Part shown: one piece after another, positions 24,432 through 33,455 of the stretch
Position numbering within the stretch: the stretch's first letter is position 1
Layout: each line of letters starts with the position of its first letter
NCBI GenBank assembly: GCA_019449595.1
Contig: JAGRPL010000006.1
Span: forward strand, 1-64,000
Source of the DNA: Rhodoferax sp.
Lineage (GTDB): Bacteria; Pseudomonadota; Gammaproteobacteria; Burkholderiales; Burkholderiaceae_C
Length of the DNA stretch: 64,000 nucleotides
Reading direction: 5' to 3'
The notes under the pieces: model-generated
What the model was told of the DNA's origin: nothing
Databases searched by the model: none
Seen by the model: the letters and a program-made list of their open reading frames with translations, nothing else
Made by a program: the position numbers and the translations under genes

Positions 24432-25214
24432 TTAGTGGCCTGTGAAGCTCGGGGCACGTTTTTCGCTGAAGGCGGCTAGACCTTCTTGGAGATCGGCGCT
24501 GTGCGCATGCACTTCGGATGCCAGCAATTCCAATCGCAGAGCGGTGTCTAGGGGTTGTTGCAAGCCATCGTCGATCAACGTTTTCATGCGGCGCAGGCCC
24601 AGGGGACTCTTTGTGGCGATTTTGTCCGCAACGGCTTGCGTGACGCTTTCGAGTTGGTCGTCGTCCACCACTTGGTTGACGAGGCCCGCCTCTACCAATT
24701 CTGCCGCGTCTACGAAGTCCCCCGTGAAGAGAAGGTATTTGGCGCGCATGGGTCCAATGACCCGCGGCAGGCGCACCGAGCAGCCCCCGCCGGGGAGAAG
24801 TCCGTAGTTGGCATGCGCGTCGCCAATCTTGGCGCTGCGTGCTGCAAGCACGATGTCACAGCAGAGCACCAACTCCAGCCCGCCCGCCAGGGTGATGCCG
24901 TTCAGGGCTGCGATCACGGGTTTCGGAAAGCGATCGATACGGTTCATGGTGGCGAGAACGCTGTCTAGAAAGCCGCTGGTGCCACTTTCTCTCGTTTGCG
25001 TCTTGACGTATTTGAGGTCGGCACCTGCGCAGAAGGCCCGACCAGTGCCCGTCAACACGACCGACATAACGTCCACCCGGTCCTGTGCTTCGTCGAGTGC
25101 CTGGTCGATTCCTTGAAGCACCTCTGGAGTCAGTGAGTTCATCGCATCAGGCCGGTTTAAGCGAATCCACATGGTGCCTTTTCGCGTATCTGTAAGAACA
25201 ACTGGTGTTGACAT
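24432..25214 (-). CDS. Enoyl-CoA hydratase/isomerase (crotonase) family
   Basis: A 260-residue crotonase-fold protein, start ATG 25214 with AAGGA upstream. The oxyanion-hole segments AFCAGADLKYV and NGITLAGGLELVLCCDIV are present. The first catalytic Glu (GGLEL) is kept, but the position of the second (QPE in rat hydratase) reads DAHANYG, so it may catalyse isomerisation or another thioester reaction rather than simple hydration. First gene of the minus-strand group, divergent from the CoA-transferase-family gene across a promoter region with a palindromic operator candidate. Confidence 0.88.
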   Translation of the reverse strand: MSTPVVLTDTRKGTMWIRLNRPDAMNSLTPEVLQGIDQALDEAQDRVDVMSVVLTGTGRAFCAGADLKYVKTQTRESGTSGFLDSVLATMNRIDRFPKPVIAALNGITLAGGLELVLCCDIVLAARSAKIGDAHANYGLLPGGGCSVRLPRVIGPMRAKYLLFTGDFVDAAELVEAGLVNQVVDDDQLESVTQAVADKIATKSPLGLRRMKTLIDDGLQQPLDTALRLELLASEVHAHSADLQEGLAAFSEKRAPSFTGH

Positions 25215-25304
25215 CTGGTTTTCCTTGGTGACTTGCATGTTCATCAATAAATTCTGGTTTTGCTTTGTTTTTTACGCATCTGGTTGTCTAATTACCATCT
25301 GGTT
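25212..25304. promoter_or_regulatory. Three CATCTGGTT direct repeats
   Basis: CATCTGGTT occurs at 25212-25220, 25277-25285 and 25296-25304 in the divergent promoter region. The first copy overlaps the start codon of the crotonase gene. They may be regulator half-sites; no regulator is assigned. Confidence 0.35.
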
Positions 25305-25309
25305 AAATA

Positions 25310-25329
25310 TTTTACCCTATAGTAAAACT
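25310..25329. promoter_or_regulatory. Palindromic operator candidate O1
   Basis: TTTTACCCTATAGTAAAACT contains TTTAC-N6-GTAAA, a perfect inverted repeat, 22 bases before the AMACR/CoA-transferase start. A near copy precedes the thiolase gene (26453-26472). The pair probably binds the TetR-type regulator of the cluster, whose gene begins at 36847 (inference). Confidence 0.6.
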
Positions 25330-25350
25330 ATTAAATTATTGGAGTATTTC

Positions 25351-26412
25351 ATGCAAAGTCAAATCAGTTCACCCATGTCTCCGCTCTCGGGCATCAGGAT
25401 CGTTGAATTCGAGGGCATTGGCCCAGGGCCCTTGACGGGGTTCATGCTGATGCAGATGGGCGCGGACGTGACCGTGGTCGGGCGACCCGGCGCGGGCGCA
25501 CTGCCTGATGAGCTAACGCCGAAGGAAGGGGCGCTCTTGTCTCGCGGCAAGCGTCGTGTTACGTTGAATCTCAAGCGAGAGGAGGACAAGGAGCATGCGC
25601 TGGACTTGGTTGCACAAAGCGATGGGTTGATTGAAGGAAACCGCCCTGGTGTGATGGAGCGTTTGGGACTGGGTCCCGATGTATGTGGCAAACGCAGCCC
25701 GCGACTTGTGTATGGACGGATGACAGGCTGGGGGCAGGATGGGCCGCTGGCCCAAGCAGCCGGGCACGACATGAACTATGTCGCTCTCACAGGGCTGATG
25801 TCGCTCACCGAGCGCCCGGGACATCCGCCCATGCTTCCGCCGACGGTGGTCGGGGATGCTGCCGGTGCGCTCGGGTTCGCGTTTGGCATGGTGTCGGCGT
25901 TGCTCGGCGCCCGGAGCACGGGGCGGGGCTGCGTGGTCGATGGCGCCATCGTGGATGTGTTGGCCATGCTGTCACCGCTCGTGCAGCTGATTCGTCAAGG
26001 TGGTGGTTTGGATGGAGGTGAGCCCAGTGTCTTCCATGACTCGCCCTTCTACGATCGCTATCAATGCAGCGATCGTCGCTACATCACGGTCGGTGCTATC
26101 GAGCCCTCGTTCTATGCTTTGCTGTTGAAGCAATTAGAGCTGACGGATGTGGACCCCGCGCAGCAGATGAACAAGTCTTTGTGGCCGTCTCTCAAGGCGC
26201 GAATTGCACAACGCTTTGCTTCGAAACCCAGCGCGCACTGGAATGCACTGATGGAAGGCACTGACAGCTGCTTTGCGCCGGTGCTCAACATGGCCGAAGC
26301 CGCCTCGCATCCCCACAACGTGGCCCGAGGCTTATACAGCGTGACTGAGCAGGGCGATATCGAGACGGCGCGGGGCATGCGATTTCTGCCGCTGCACTGC
26401 GCTGAGCCGTGA
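25351..26412 (+). CDS. CaiB/BaiF family (alpha-methylacyl-CoA racemase-like)
   Basis: A 353-residue class III CoA-transferase fold protein; start ATG 25351 with GGAG 6 bases upstream. The opening MSPLSGIRIVEFEGIGPGPL and the motif GHDMNYVALTG (about residues 133-143) match alpha-methylacyl-CoA racemases, in which the His of this motif and a downstream Asp interconvert 2-methylacyl-CoA epimers. The length suits racemases better than CoA transferases (about 400). First gene of the plus-strand operon. Together with the HSD10-like SDR and thiolase it points to a methyl-branched or isoprenoid-type acyl-CoA substrate (inference). Confidence 0.85.
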   Translation: MQSQISSPMSPLSGIRIVEFEGIGPGPLTGFMLMQMGADVTVVGRPGAGALPDELTPKEGALLSRGKRRVTLNLKREEDKEHALDLVAQSDGLIEGNRPGVMERLGLGPDVCGKRSPRLVYGRMTGWGQDGPLAQAAGHDMNYVALTGLMSLTERPGHPPMLPPTVVGDAAGALGFAFGMVSALLGARSTGRGCVVDGAIVDVLAMLSPLVQLIRQGGGLDGGEPSVFHDSPFYDRYQCSDRRYITVGAIEPSFYALLLKQLELTDVDPAQQMNKSLWPSLKARIAQRFASKPSAHWNALMEGTDSCFAPVLNMAEAASHPHNVARGLYSVTEQGDIETARGMRFLPLHCAEP

Positions 26413-26442
26413 ACTTGAAAACCAAGGGATTACCCTAGTTAA

Positions 26443-26472
26443 TTGACACTAATTTTACTCTACAATAAAACA
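26443..26472 (+). promoter_or_regulatory. Promoter with operator candidate O2
   Basis: TTGACA at 26443-26448 and TAAAAC at 26466-26471 are 17 bases apart. The palindrome TTTTACTCTACAATAAAAC sits between them and matches O1 at 25310 (pattern TTTTAC-Y-CTA-Y-A-R-TAAAAC), so a bound repressor would block RNA polymerase. Confidence 0.55.
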
Positions 26473-26532
26473 ACTTTATGTTGAGTAAAAGGTTGATTTC
26501 ATGGATTGGATGAGTCCTGTACGGGAGAAAAA

Positions 26533-27774
26533 ATGATGGAAGATATTTATGTGGTTGGTGTGGGGATGACGCCCTTCGGTCGGCATCTGGACAAGGGCAT
26601 CAAGGCGCTTACGCGGGAGGCTACTGCGGCTGCGTTGGCGGACGCGGTATTACAAAAAGAAGACCTGAAAGCAGCTTTTTTTGGAAACACTTCACAGGGG
26701 CATATGGATGGCCAACATATGATTCGAGGACAAATTGCGCTGCGGGCCATGGGGATCGGGCGCATTCCTGTGGTGAATGTCGAAAACGCGTGCGCAAGCG
26801 GCTCGTCAGCGTTTGTTCTCGCCTGCAATCACCTCAAGTCGGGAGCTGGCGATGTCGTATTGGCCGTTGGCGCAGAGAAGATGTTTTCAGTCGACAAGCT
26901 CAAGATGTTCTCGGTGTTCGACAGTGCTTGGGATATCTCGCGTGCAGAAGAGATCCGTGCAGAATTAATGAAGTTGGGGCGTGACGTTGCTGTGCCCGAG
27001 GGGGCCACCTCGCCCAGGCCGTACAGCGTTTTCATGGACGTGTATGCCGCGTTTGCGCGATCGCACATGCGCACCTTCGGGACGACGCAGCGTCAGTTGG
27101 CCGCCGTGTCGTCCAAAAACCATGCGCACTCCGTGCACAACCCGCTATCGCAATACCAGATGGCCTACAGCATCGATGAAGTGCTTGCAGCGCCGCCCAT
27201 CACTTATCCCCTGACTCTGCCTATGTGTTCCCCTGTGTCTGATGGCGCAGCTGCAGCCATTCTGTGCACGCGTTCAGCACTCAAGCGCCTGAACATCGAC
27301 GAAAAGCGTGCGATCAAGGTCTTGGCGGCCGTGGTGCAAAGCGGTTCCGACCGGAGTGAGGATGACTACACCAACCACTGCACTGCGCTGGCTTCGCGCA
27401 GAGCGTATGAGTTGGCAGGTGTTGGTCCTGCCGACATTTCCGTTGCTGAAGTGCATGACGCCACGGCTATGGGTGAAATCATCCAAACAGAAAATCTTGG
27501 TTTCTGTGAATTCGGCATGGGCGGTGTTATTGCCGAACGGGGCGACACCCGGATCGGTGGCCGCATTCCCGTCAACCCGTCGGGTGGCCTGGAGTCAAAA
27601 GGGCACCCCGTGGGGGCAACTGGTATTGCCCAGATCCATGAGTTGGTCACCCAGCTTCGCGGAGAGGCCGGATTGCGGCAGGTGACGGGCGCACGGATTG
27701 CACTGGCAGAAAACGGTGGTGGTCTGGAGGGTATTGAAGAAGCGGTTGCATGTATCACCATCCTGGCGCGCTGA
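26533..27774 (+). CDS. Thiolase (SCP2-type acetyl-CoA acyltransferase)
   Basis: A 413-residue thiolase; start ATG 26533 with GGGAG upstream. The nucleophile Cys87 lies in NVENACASGSSA, the catalytic His in ESKGHPVGATGIAQ, and HDATAMGEI supplies another active-site His. The C-terminal CxG loop of degradative thiolases is replaced by AENGGGLEG, as in the SCP2/lipid-transfer thiolases that often cleave branched or bulky 3-ketoacyl-CoAs. It has its own promoter and operator candidate and is followed 26 bases later by the SDR gene. Confidence 0.9.
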   Translation: MMEDIYVVGVGMTPFGRHLDKGIKALTREATAAALADAVLQKEDLKAAFFGNTSQGHMDGQHMIRGQIALRAMGIGRIPVVNVENACASGSSAFVLACNHLKSGAGDVVLAVGAEKMFSVDKLKMFSVFDSAWDISRAEEIRAELMKLGRDVAVPEGATSPRPYSVFMDVYAAFARSHMRTFGTTQRQLAAVSSKNHAHSVHNPLSQYQMAYSIDEVLAAPPITYPLTLPMCSPVSDGAAAAILCTRSALKRLNIDEKRAIKVLAAVVQSGSDRSEDDYTNHCTALASRRAYELAGVGPADISVAEVHDATAMGEIIQTENLGFCEFGMGGVIAERGDTRIGGRIPVNPSGGLESKGHPVGATGIAQIHELVTQLRGEAGLRQVTGARIALAENGGGLEGIEEAVACITILAR

Positions 27775-27800
27775 GCGCTGCATATAACAAGAGGCACAAC

Positions 27801-28562
27801 ATGGATTTCAAGAACACTGTTGCTTTCATCACGGGGGCTGCGTCGGGTCTGGGGCTCGCTACTTGCAAGGAATTGCTTGAGGCTGGAGCGCGCGTCATGG
27901 CTGTAGATTTAGACATGGAGCGCCTGGCGAGTGAAGTGCTGCCAATGGGGGAGCGTGTGCGCATCCAGAAGGTTGATGTCGCGGACGAGGCCAGCGTGAA
28001 GGCTGCCGTGGATGCGGCAGTGGCTGAATTTGGTGCGTTGCACGTGGCTGTGAACTGTGCGGGGATTTTGGGGCCTTGCAAGACCCTGTCCAAGGGCGAG
28101 TTGTTTCCGATGGATCTTTGGAATCGGGTGATCGCCATCAACCTGACGGGAACCTTCAACGTGGTCCGCCATGCATCGCTGGCCATGTCACAGAACGAGC
28201 CCAATTCAGACGGCGAGCGGGGTGTCATTGTGAACACGTCCTCCGGTGCTGCGTGGCAAGGCCAGATGGGTCAAGCCGCCTACAGCGCCAGTAAAGCGGC
28301 TGTCATTGGCATGACGCTTCCGGTGGCACGGGATCTTGCACAACACGGCATCCGTGTGGTGGCTGTAGCGCCAGGCCTCTTTGAGACTGCAATGTCCTCA
28401 GGTATGCCCACAAAAGTATCGGAAAACATCATCGACAACGTCATTCTCTTTCCCCATCGCATGGGGCAGTCGCCAGAGTTCGCTGGGCTGGTTCGGCACA
28501 TCGTGGAAAACGTCTATTTGAATGCGACCACCATCAGCTTGGACGCGGGAGTCCGCTGCTAA
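27801..28562 (+). CDS. SDR dehydrogenase, HSD10-like 3-hydroxyacyl-CoA dehydrogenase
   Basis: A 253-residue short-chain dehydrogenase; start ATG 27801 with AAGAGG about 9 bases upstream. The NAD-binding motif TGAASGLG is near residues 11-18, followed by VDLD (Asp favours NAD), NCAG, and the catalytic Ser and Tyr-x3-Lys in TSSGAAWQGQMGQAAYSASK. The overall pattern matches type 2 3-hydroxyacyl-CoA dehydrogenase (HSD17B10), which oxidises straight and 2-methyl-branched 3-hydroxyacyl-CoAs. It sits between the thiolase and the transporter genes, the expected position for the step before thiolysis. Confidence 0.88.
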   Translation: MDFKNTVAFITGAASGLGLATCKELLEAGARVMAVDLDMERLASEVLPMGERVRIQKVDVADEASVKAAVDAAVAEFGALHVAVNCAGILGPCKTLSKGELFPMDLWNRVIAINLTGTFNVVRHASLAMSQNEPNSDGERGVIVNTSSGAAWQGQMGQAAYSASKAAVIGMTLPVARDLAQHGIRVVAVAPGLFETAMSSGMPTKVSENIIDNVILFPHRMGQSPEFAGLVRHIVENVYLNATTISLDAGVRC

Positions 28563-28674
28563 TGGTTGACTGTTGTTCGTTGCGGGCAATCCCGCCAAAG
28601 CTGGTGTGGATCCTGCAAAGGTTTTAAGAAGGAAATTCGATGGACAAGGCCAAAAATGCAGAGAGGAGGCGCCA

Positions 28675-29472
28675 ATGAGCGTTCCCATTCAGGGTCAGCG
28701 CGACGACGTGGTGCTGGCAGCTCGAAATTTGCTGCTGCAGTTCGGTGGAATTGTGGCGCTGAACGATGTTTCGATTGATGTGCACAAGGACGAGTTGTTG
28801 GCGATCATCGGCCCGAATGGGGCGGGAAAGTCTTCTCTAATGAATTGTTTGAGCGGCTTCTATCGCCCTAAGAAAGGGGAGATATCTCTGGCCGGGCGCA
28901 ATGTTCGTGATATGGCGGTCCACGACGTGGCAACACAGGGCCTGGCGCGCACCTTTCAAGGAACGCACATTTTTACTGGCATGACCGTCATCGAGAACCT
29001 CATGGTAGGGCGCCATATGCACATGCGGACCAACCTTGTGCAGTCATTTTTTCATTTCGGACCGGCCAAACGCGAAGAGGTTTTGCACCGGGAGGCGGTG
29101 GAGGAAATCATAGAGTTTCTTGAAATTGAATCCATTCGGCATACGCCGGTGGGTAGTCTAGGGTATGGACTTCGTAAGCGCGTGGACTTGGGTCGTGCAC
29201 TGGCCCAAGATCCCAAAATTTTGCTGATGGACGAGCCCATGGCGGGGATGAATACGGAAGAGAAGGAGGACTTGGCACGTTTCATTCTGGATGTGCGCGA
29301 GGCAAAGCGCATTCCCATTGTTCTGGTGGAGCATGACATGGGTGTGGTGATGGACTTGGCAGATCGCATCGCGGTGTTGGACTTTGGGCGCAAGATCGCC
29401 GATGGAACGCCCAAGGAAATCCAGGCTAATCCCGCTGTTCTAAAAGCCTACCTTGGGGAGGGTGCCCAATGA
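28675..29472 (+). CDS. livG: Branched-chain-type ABC transporter ATPase LivG
   Basis: A 265-residue cytoplasmic ATPase; start ATG 28675 with GAGAGGAGG upstream. Walker A GPNGAGKSS about residues 44-52, signature region LGYGLRKRVDLGRALA in place of LSGGQ, Walker B LLMDEPMAGMN, and the H-loop EHDMG. It pairs with LivF (34766) and the two permeases to energise uptake of a carboxylate, aromatic or amino-acid-like substrate; the catabolic neighbours suggest an organic acid. Its stop overlaps the acyl-CoA ligase ATG (ATGA). Confidence 0.92.
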   Translation: MSVPIQGQRDDVVLAARNLLLQFGGIVALNDVSIDVHKDELLAIIGPNGAGKSSLMNCLSGFYRPKKGEISLAGRNVRDMAVHDVATQGLARTFQGTHIFTGMTVIENLMVGRHMHMRTNLVQSFFHFGPAKREEVLHREAVEEIIEFLEIESIRHTPVGSLGYGLRKRVDLGRALAQDPKILLMDEPMAGMNTEEKEDLARFILDVREAKRIPIVLVEHDMGVVMDLADRIAVLDFGRKIADGTPKEIQANPAVLKAYLGEGAQ

Positions 29473-31436
29473 AACTCGAAATTACAACCCTTCCCCAGTT
29501 GCTGCGCAAGCACGCGCATGCCAACCCCGACCGACTTTCGCAGCGACACAAGCAACGTGGCATCTGGCGAGAGTACAGTTTTTCAGATGTGCAGCGCAAC
29601 GTTCGAGAGCTTGCATTGGGCATGCATCAGTCGGGCGTCAAAGCGGGCGAGACCATTGCCATCATTGGTGAGAATGAGCCGCAGCACTATTGGGCTGAGT
29701 TCGCCGCGCAGGCCTTGGGCTGCAAGGTCGTCTCCATGTACCCGGATCTCACTGCGGAGGAGGTGGCTTATCTACTGGACGACAGCGAAGCAGTCATTCT
29801 GTTCGCGCAGGATCAGGAGCAGGTTGACAAAGGCATCAATGTCCGGGCCAAGACGCCGAAGGTGCGCCACATTGTGTATTGGGATGACACGGGGATGTGG
29901 TCGTACAACGACCCGATCCTGCGTACCTTCGATTCCATGCAGCGGCAAGGGCGTGAAATCCATCAACGTGACGCCAAGTTATATGACGCGCTTGTGGAGG
30001 TGGGCTCTGCTGACGACATCGCGGTACTTTCCTATACCTCTGGCACGACGGGCAAACCCAAGGGGGTCATCCTCACGCACCGTTTCCTGATCGACAACGC
30101 CCAGCGTTTGATCAATTCTATGGACGTGAAGCCGGGCATGGAGTACCTGAGCTACATTGCGCCAGCCTGGGCTACCGAGCAAATCAACGGCATCACCTTG
30201 GGGGTGGGCTTGCCCATGGTCGTGAATTTCCCGGAAGGTCCGGAGCAGGTGTTAGCCAACATCCGGGAATTGGCAGTCGAAGGAATGACGTTTGCCCCGC
30301 GCCAATGGGAGAGCATGGCTTCCTCGGTGCAGGCGCATATGCTAGACGCAGGGCCCATTCGGCGTGGTATCTACGAATGGGGCATGAAGGTCGGTCATAC
30401 CGTGAACGTAGGACGCCTGGATGGACAACCCATTGGTCTGCTGGACCGGTTGCTGTTTCCCCTCGCCAATGTGCTTGTCCTGCGTCCGCTTCGTGATCTG
30501 CTTGGCCTGACACGGCTGCGTAGTGCCAGCTGCGGTGGCTCCACTATGGCGCCGGACGTGTTTCGCATGTTCCATGCCATGGGCATTCCTTTGCGCAACA
30601 TCTATGGCTCCACCGAAACCGGGTTGCTGACTTGCCACCAGGGTGATCGGTTTGACCTGGAGACCGTCGGAAATTGGATGAAGGCGCATCCAGAGGCGGG
30701 TCCGCCGCTGGAATGGCGTTTAAGTGCTGACGGTGAGCTGCAGATTCGTGGCGGTAGCCCGTTTCTGGGTTACTACCGTAGGGAAGGATCCGTGGAGTCG
30801 AAGGTGAAGGATGGCTGGTTCTACACGGGCGATGCAGTGACGAAAACGGAGCGGGGAGAGCTCGTTTTCCTGGAGCGGCTGTCCGATCTCAAGCGTTTGC
30901 GCAGCGGTGAAACCTTCCCGCCTCAGTTCGTCGAGACACGCCTTCGGTTCAGCCCCTTCATCAAGGACATCATGACGGTGGGAGATGAGACACGGGAGTT
31001 CGTGGCGGCTCTCATCAATATCGACATGTCCGTTCTTTCGCGGTGGGCTGAAGAAAAGCGGATCGGATTCTCAACCTTCACCGACCTGTCACAGCGTCCA
31101 GAGATCGCTGCATTGCTTGGTCATGAAATCGCCCGCGTGAACCAGTTCTTGCCGGAGCATGCGCGCGTCAAGCGATTCGCAAATTTTCCGAAGGAGCTGG
31201 ATCCGGACGAGGGTGAGCTGACACGTTCGAGAAAGCTGCGGCGCGAGTTTCTAGAGGTGCGCTACGGAACACTGATCAACGGCTTATACGACGGATCGCG
31301 CGAGGTGCGTATTGATATTCCCGTGACGTACCAGGACGGTCGTCGCAGCAACTTCGAGGCATTGGTGTCCATTCACGACACCGATGCCGCTGGATTGAAC
31401 CACCTGGGTGCAGCCCGAAGCAAAGGACGCAAATGA
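29469..31436 (+). CDS. Long AMP-dependent acyl-CoA ligase (FadD15-type)
   Basis: A 655-residue ANL ligase that makes acyl-CoA from acid, ATP and CoA. The P-loop YTSGTTGKPKG is at about residues 189-199, followed by IYGSTETG (A5), WFYTGDAV (A7) and LKRLRSGETFPPQFVE (A8/A10 hinge region). The size matches the bacterial long-chain/bubblegum-like class. It is inserted between livG and livH with ATGA overlaps at both ends, so uptake and activation are translated together. Such an arrangement is typical of transporters for acids that are immediately converted to CoA thioesters. Confidence 0.9.
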   Translation: MKLEITTLPQLLRKHAHANPDRLSQRHKQRGIWREYSFSDVQRNVRELALGMHQSGVKAGETIAIIGENEPQHYWAEFAAQALGCKVVSMYPDLTAEEVAYLLDDSEAVILFAQDQEQVDKGINVRAKTPKVRHIVYWDDTGMWSYNDPILRTFDSMQRQGREIHQRDAKLYDALVEVGSADDIAVLSYTSGTTGKPKGVILTHRFLIDNAQRLINSMDVKPGMEYLSYIAPAWATEQINGITLGVGLPMVVNFPEGPEQVLANIRELAVEGMTFAPRQWESMASSVQAHMLDAGPIRRGIYEWGMKVGHTVNVGRLDGQPIGLLDRLLFPLANVLVLRPLRDLLGLTRLRSASCGGSTMAPDVFRMFHAMGIPLRNIYGSTETGLLTCHQGDRFDLETVGNWMKAHPEAGPPLEWRLSADGELQIRGGSPFLGYYRREGSVESKVKDGWFYTGDAVTKTERGELVFLERLSDLKRLRSGETFPPQFVETRLRFSPFIKDIMTVGDETREFVAALINIDMSVLSRWAEEKRIGFSTFTDLSQRPEIAALLGHEIARVNQFLPEHARVKRFANFPKELDPDEGELTRSRKLRREFLEVRYGTLINGLYDGSREVRIDIPVTYQDGRRSNFEALVSIHDTDAAGLNHLGAARSKGRK

Positions 31437-32317
31437 TCGACTTTCTCAACTACCTGATCAACGGTGCGCTGTCGGGGCTTTTGTATGCATTGATCGCAAT
31501 GGGGTTTGTTGTGATCTACCGCGCCTCCAAGGTTTTCAACTTTGCACAAGGCGAATTAGTTGTTTTTGGCGGCTACATGGTGTGGTGGACCATTATTCAG
31601 ATGGGTTTGCCGCTGTGGGTTGGTTTGCCGGTGGCTTTCATCGGCGCTGCGATTTTTGGCCTCATGATTGAGCGGATATTCTTTGCCCGACTTGTCGGGG
31701 AGTCTGTCTTTTCAATGGTCATGGTGACGATCGGACTCCTGATTCTGATCCGTGGCGTCGTATTGGTGCTCTTTGGTCCACAGGTGCGCGCCTTCCCGAT
31801 CATCTTTCCATTGGAACCGATCATCGTCGGCGATCTCATCGTCTCCCGTTCGATGCTCTACGGTGGAGTACTGACCATCTTCATTGGTGTTGGGCTCTCT
31901 TGGTTCTTCAATCGAACAAGAGCTGGCTTGACCATGACGGCCGTGGCGGAAGACCACCAGGTGGCCATGTCCATGGGCATTTCGGTGCAGCGCTCCATTG
32001 CCATTGCGTGGGTGCTGGGATCCGTGCTTTCAACACTAGGGGCGATAGTTCATCTGAGTGGCCGCTCCATCAACATGATGAGTTCCGATATCGGCCTGAC
32101 CGCTCTACCGGTGGCCTTGCTGGCTGGGCTGGAGTCCCTCGCGGGGCTACTGCTGGCCGGTGTGCTGGTGGGGGTGATTCAGGGATTGGCCTCGGCTTAT
32201 CTCGATCCCCTGGTGGGCGGAGCGCTGGGCTCTGTCGTCCCGTTCATCATCATGCTGGTGATGTTGTTGATTCGTCCCACCGGCATGTTCGGGTGGAAAA
32301 CCATTGAGAGGGTATGA
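31433..32317 (+). CDS. livH: ABC transporter permease LivH
   Basis: A 294-residue inner-membrane permease with about eight hydrophobic segments, opening LINGALSGLLYALIAMGFVV and containing the family pattern YRASKVFNFAQGELVVFGGY. A cytoplasmic EAA-like coupling loop is visible around GLTMTAVAEDHQVAMSMGI. It forms the channel with LivM. It overlaps both the ligase and livM by ATGA. Confidence 0.93.
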   Translation: MIDFLNYLINGALSGLLYALIAMGFVVIYRASKVFNFAQGELVVFGGYMVWWTIIQMGLPLWVGLPVAFIGAAIFGLMIERIFFARLVGESVFSMVMVTIGLLILIRGVVLVLFGPQVRAFPIIFPLEPIIVGDLIVSRSMLYGGVLTIFIGVGLSWFFNRTRAGLTMTAVAEDHQVAMSMGISVQRSIAIAWVLGSVLSTLGAIVHLSGRSINMMSSDIGLTALPVALLAGLESLAGLLLAGVLVGVIQGLASAYLDPLVGGALGSVVPFIIMLVMLLIRPTGMFGWKTIERV

Positions 32318-33372
32318 GCATGGATCCCGCAGGTGTATTCGCGACTTCGTTCGCCAAAGATCAAGCACTGATTCGCACGCGCGGTCAGGCCGTGGCGCTA
32401 AGCCTGTTCGTCATCGCGCTGCTCGCGTTGCCAGTGTTCAGCGAAGTCCGCTGGGTGGCGATCATGACCTCTATGCTGATCACAGCTGTGGTAGTCATGG
32501 GGCTGCAGATTAATACCGGTCTGGCTGGTCAGATCAATTTGGGCCAGGCTGCGTTTATGGGGGTTGGTGCGTATGCAACGGCGCTCCTTGCCACGAAGGG
32601 CCACATGCCTTTCTGGTTAGCACTGCCCGTCGGCGGATTGTGTGCTGCACTGTTTGGACTGATGTTTGGTTTGGCTGCTATCCGTATCAAGGGTTTTTAC
32701 CTTGCCCTGACCACCATTGCTGCGCAGATATTGTTCCACTTCTTCGTGCTCAACCTGCCTGCCAACTGGCTGGGGGGGTCGAACGGAATCACGGTGGATC
32801 CCGCACAGTTTTTTGGCTTCGTCTTCAATACTGACGTCCGCATTTACTACCTGTGTCTGATTGTGGCGTTCATCATGATTGCAGGTGCCTACGGTGTCGC
32901 GCGCAGCCGTCATGGCCGGATTTTTGCCGCTGTGCGCGACGACGACGTGGCTTCGGGAATGATGGGTATCAACGTCGTGCGCACCAAGGTACTTGCCTTT
33001 TTGCTGGGAGCGTTCTATGCGGGCATCGGTGGTGGCCTTTGGGCCTACTACGTCAGATTTGTGGCGATTGACCAGTTCACATTGATCCATTCGATCTGGT
33101 TTATAGCGATGATCATCGTGGGAGGAATGGGATCGGTGACGGGCGCGTTGATCGGCGTGTTTGTTATCCGTGCGGCCCAGGAAACGATCACCATTGTGGG
33201 ACCTTCTCTGGTCGAAAATTTTTCCTTCTTGAGCGGAGACGTTGTTTTCGCGGTGATGAATATTTTCCTTGGTGGCATCATCGCGGGCTTCCTGATTTTT
33301 GAGCCGCGCGGCTTGATGCACCGGTGGAACATCGTCAAGCGGTCTTACCGTATGTGGCCCTACTCCTACTGA
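32314..33372 (+). CDS. livM: ABC transporter permease LivM
   Basis: A 352-residue inner-membrane permease with about nine or ten hydrophobic segments. Family patterns include NTGLAGQINLGQAAFMGVGA, IRIKGFYLALTTIAAQ, and the coupling loop SRHGRIFAAVRDDDVASGMMGI. It pairs with LivH. The coding sequence ends 83 bases before the binding-protein start, with a fresh ribosome-binding site for the next gene, so binding-protein output can exceed permease output. Confidence 0.93.
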   Translation: MSMDPAGVFATSFAKDQALIRTRGQAVALSLFVIALLALPVFSEVRWVAIMTSMLITAVVVMGLQINTGLAGQINLGQAAFMGVGAYATALLATKGHMPFWLALPVGGLCAALFGLMFGLAAIRIKGFYLALTTIAAQILFHFFVLNLPANWLGGSNGITVDPAQFFGFVFNTDVRIYYLCLIVAFIMIAGAYGVARSRHGRIFAAVRDDDVASGMMGINVVRTKVLAFLLGAFYAGIGGGLWAYYVRFVAIDQFTLIHSIWFIAMIIVGGMGSVTGALIGVFVIRAAQETITIVGPSLVENFSFLSGDVVFAVMNIFLGGIIAGFLIFEPRGLMHRWNIVKRSYRMWPYSY

Positions 33373-33455
33373 CCTTCCTCCCCTGTTTATTGCAGTCACC
33401 CTGTGCGCTGGGGAGGACTGTTTCATTGCAAAGCGCTACTACAAAGGAGACTTAC

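Noticed and set aside
26443..26466. TTGACA with TACAAT as a promoter
   Set aside because: Spacing would be 12 bases; TAAAAC at 26466 gives the correct 17.
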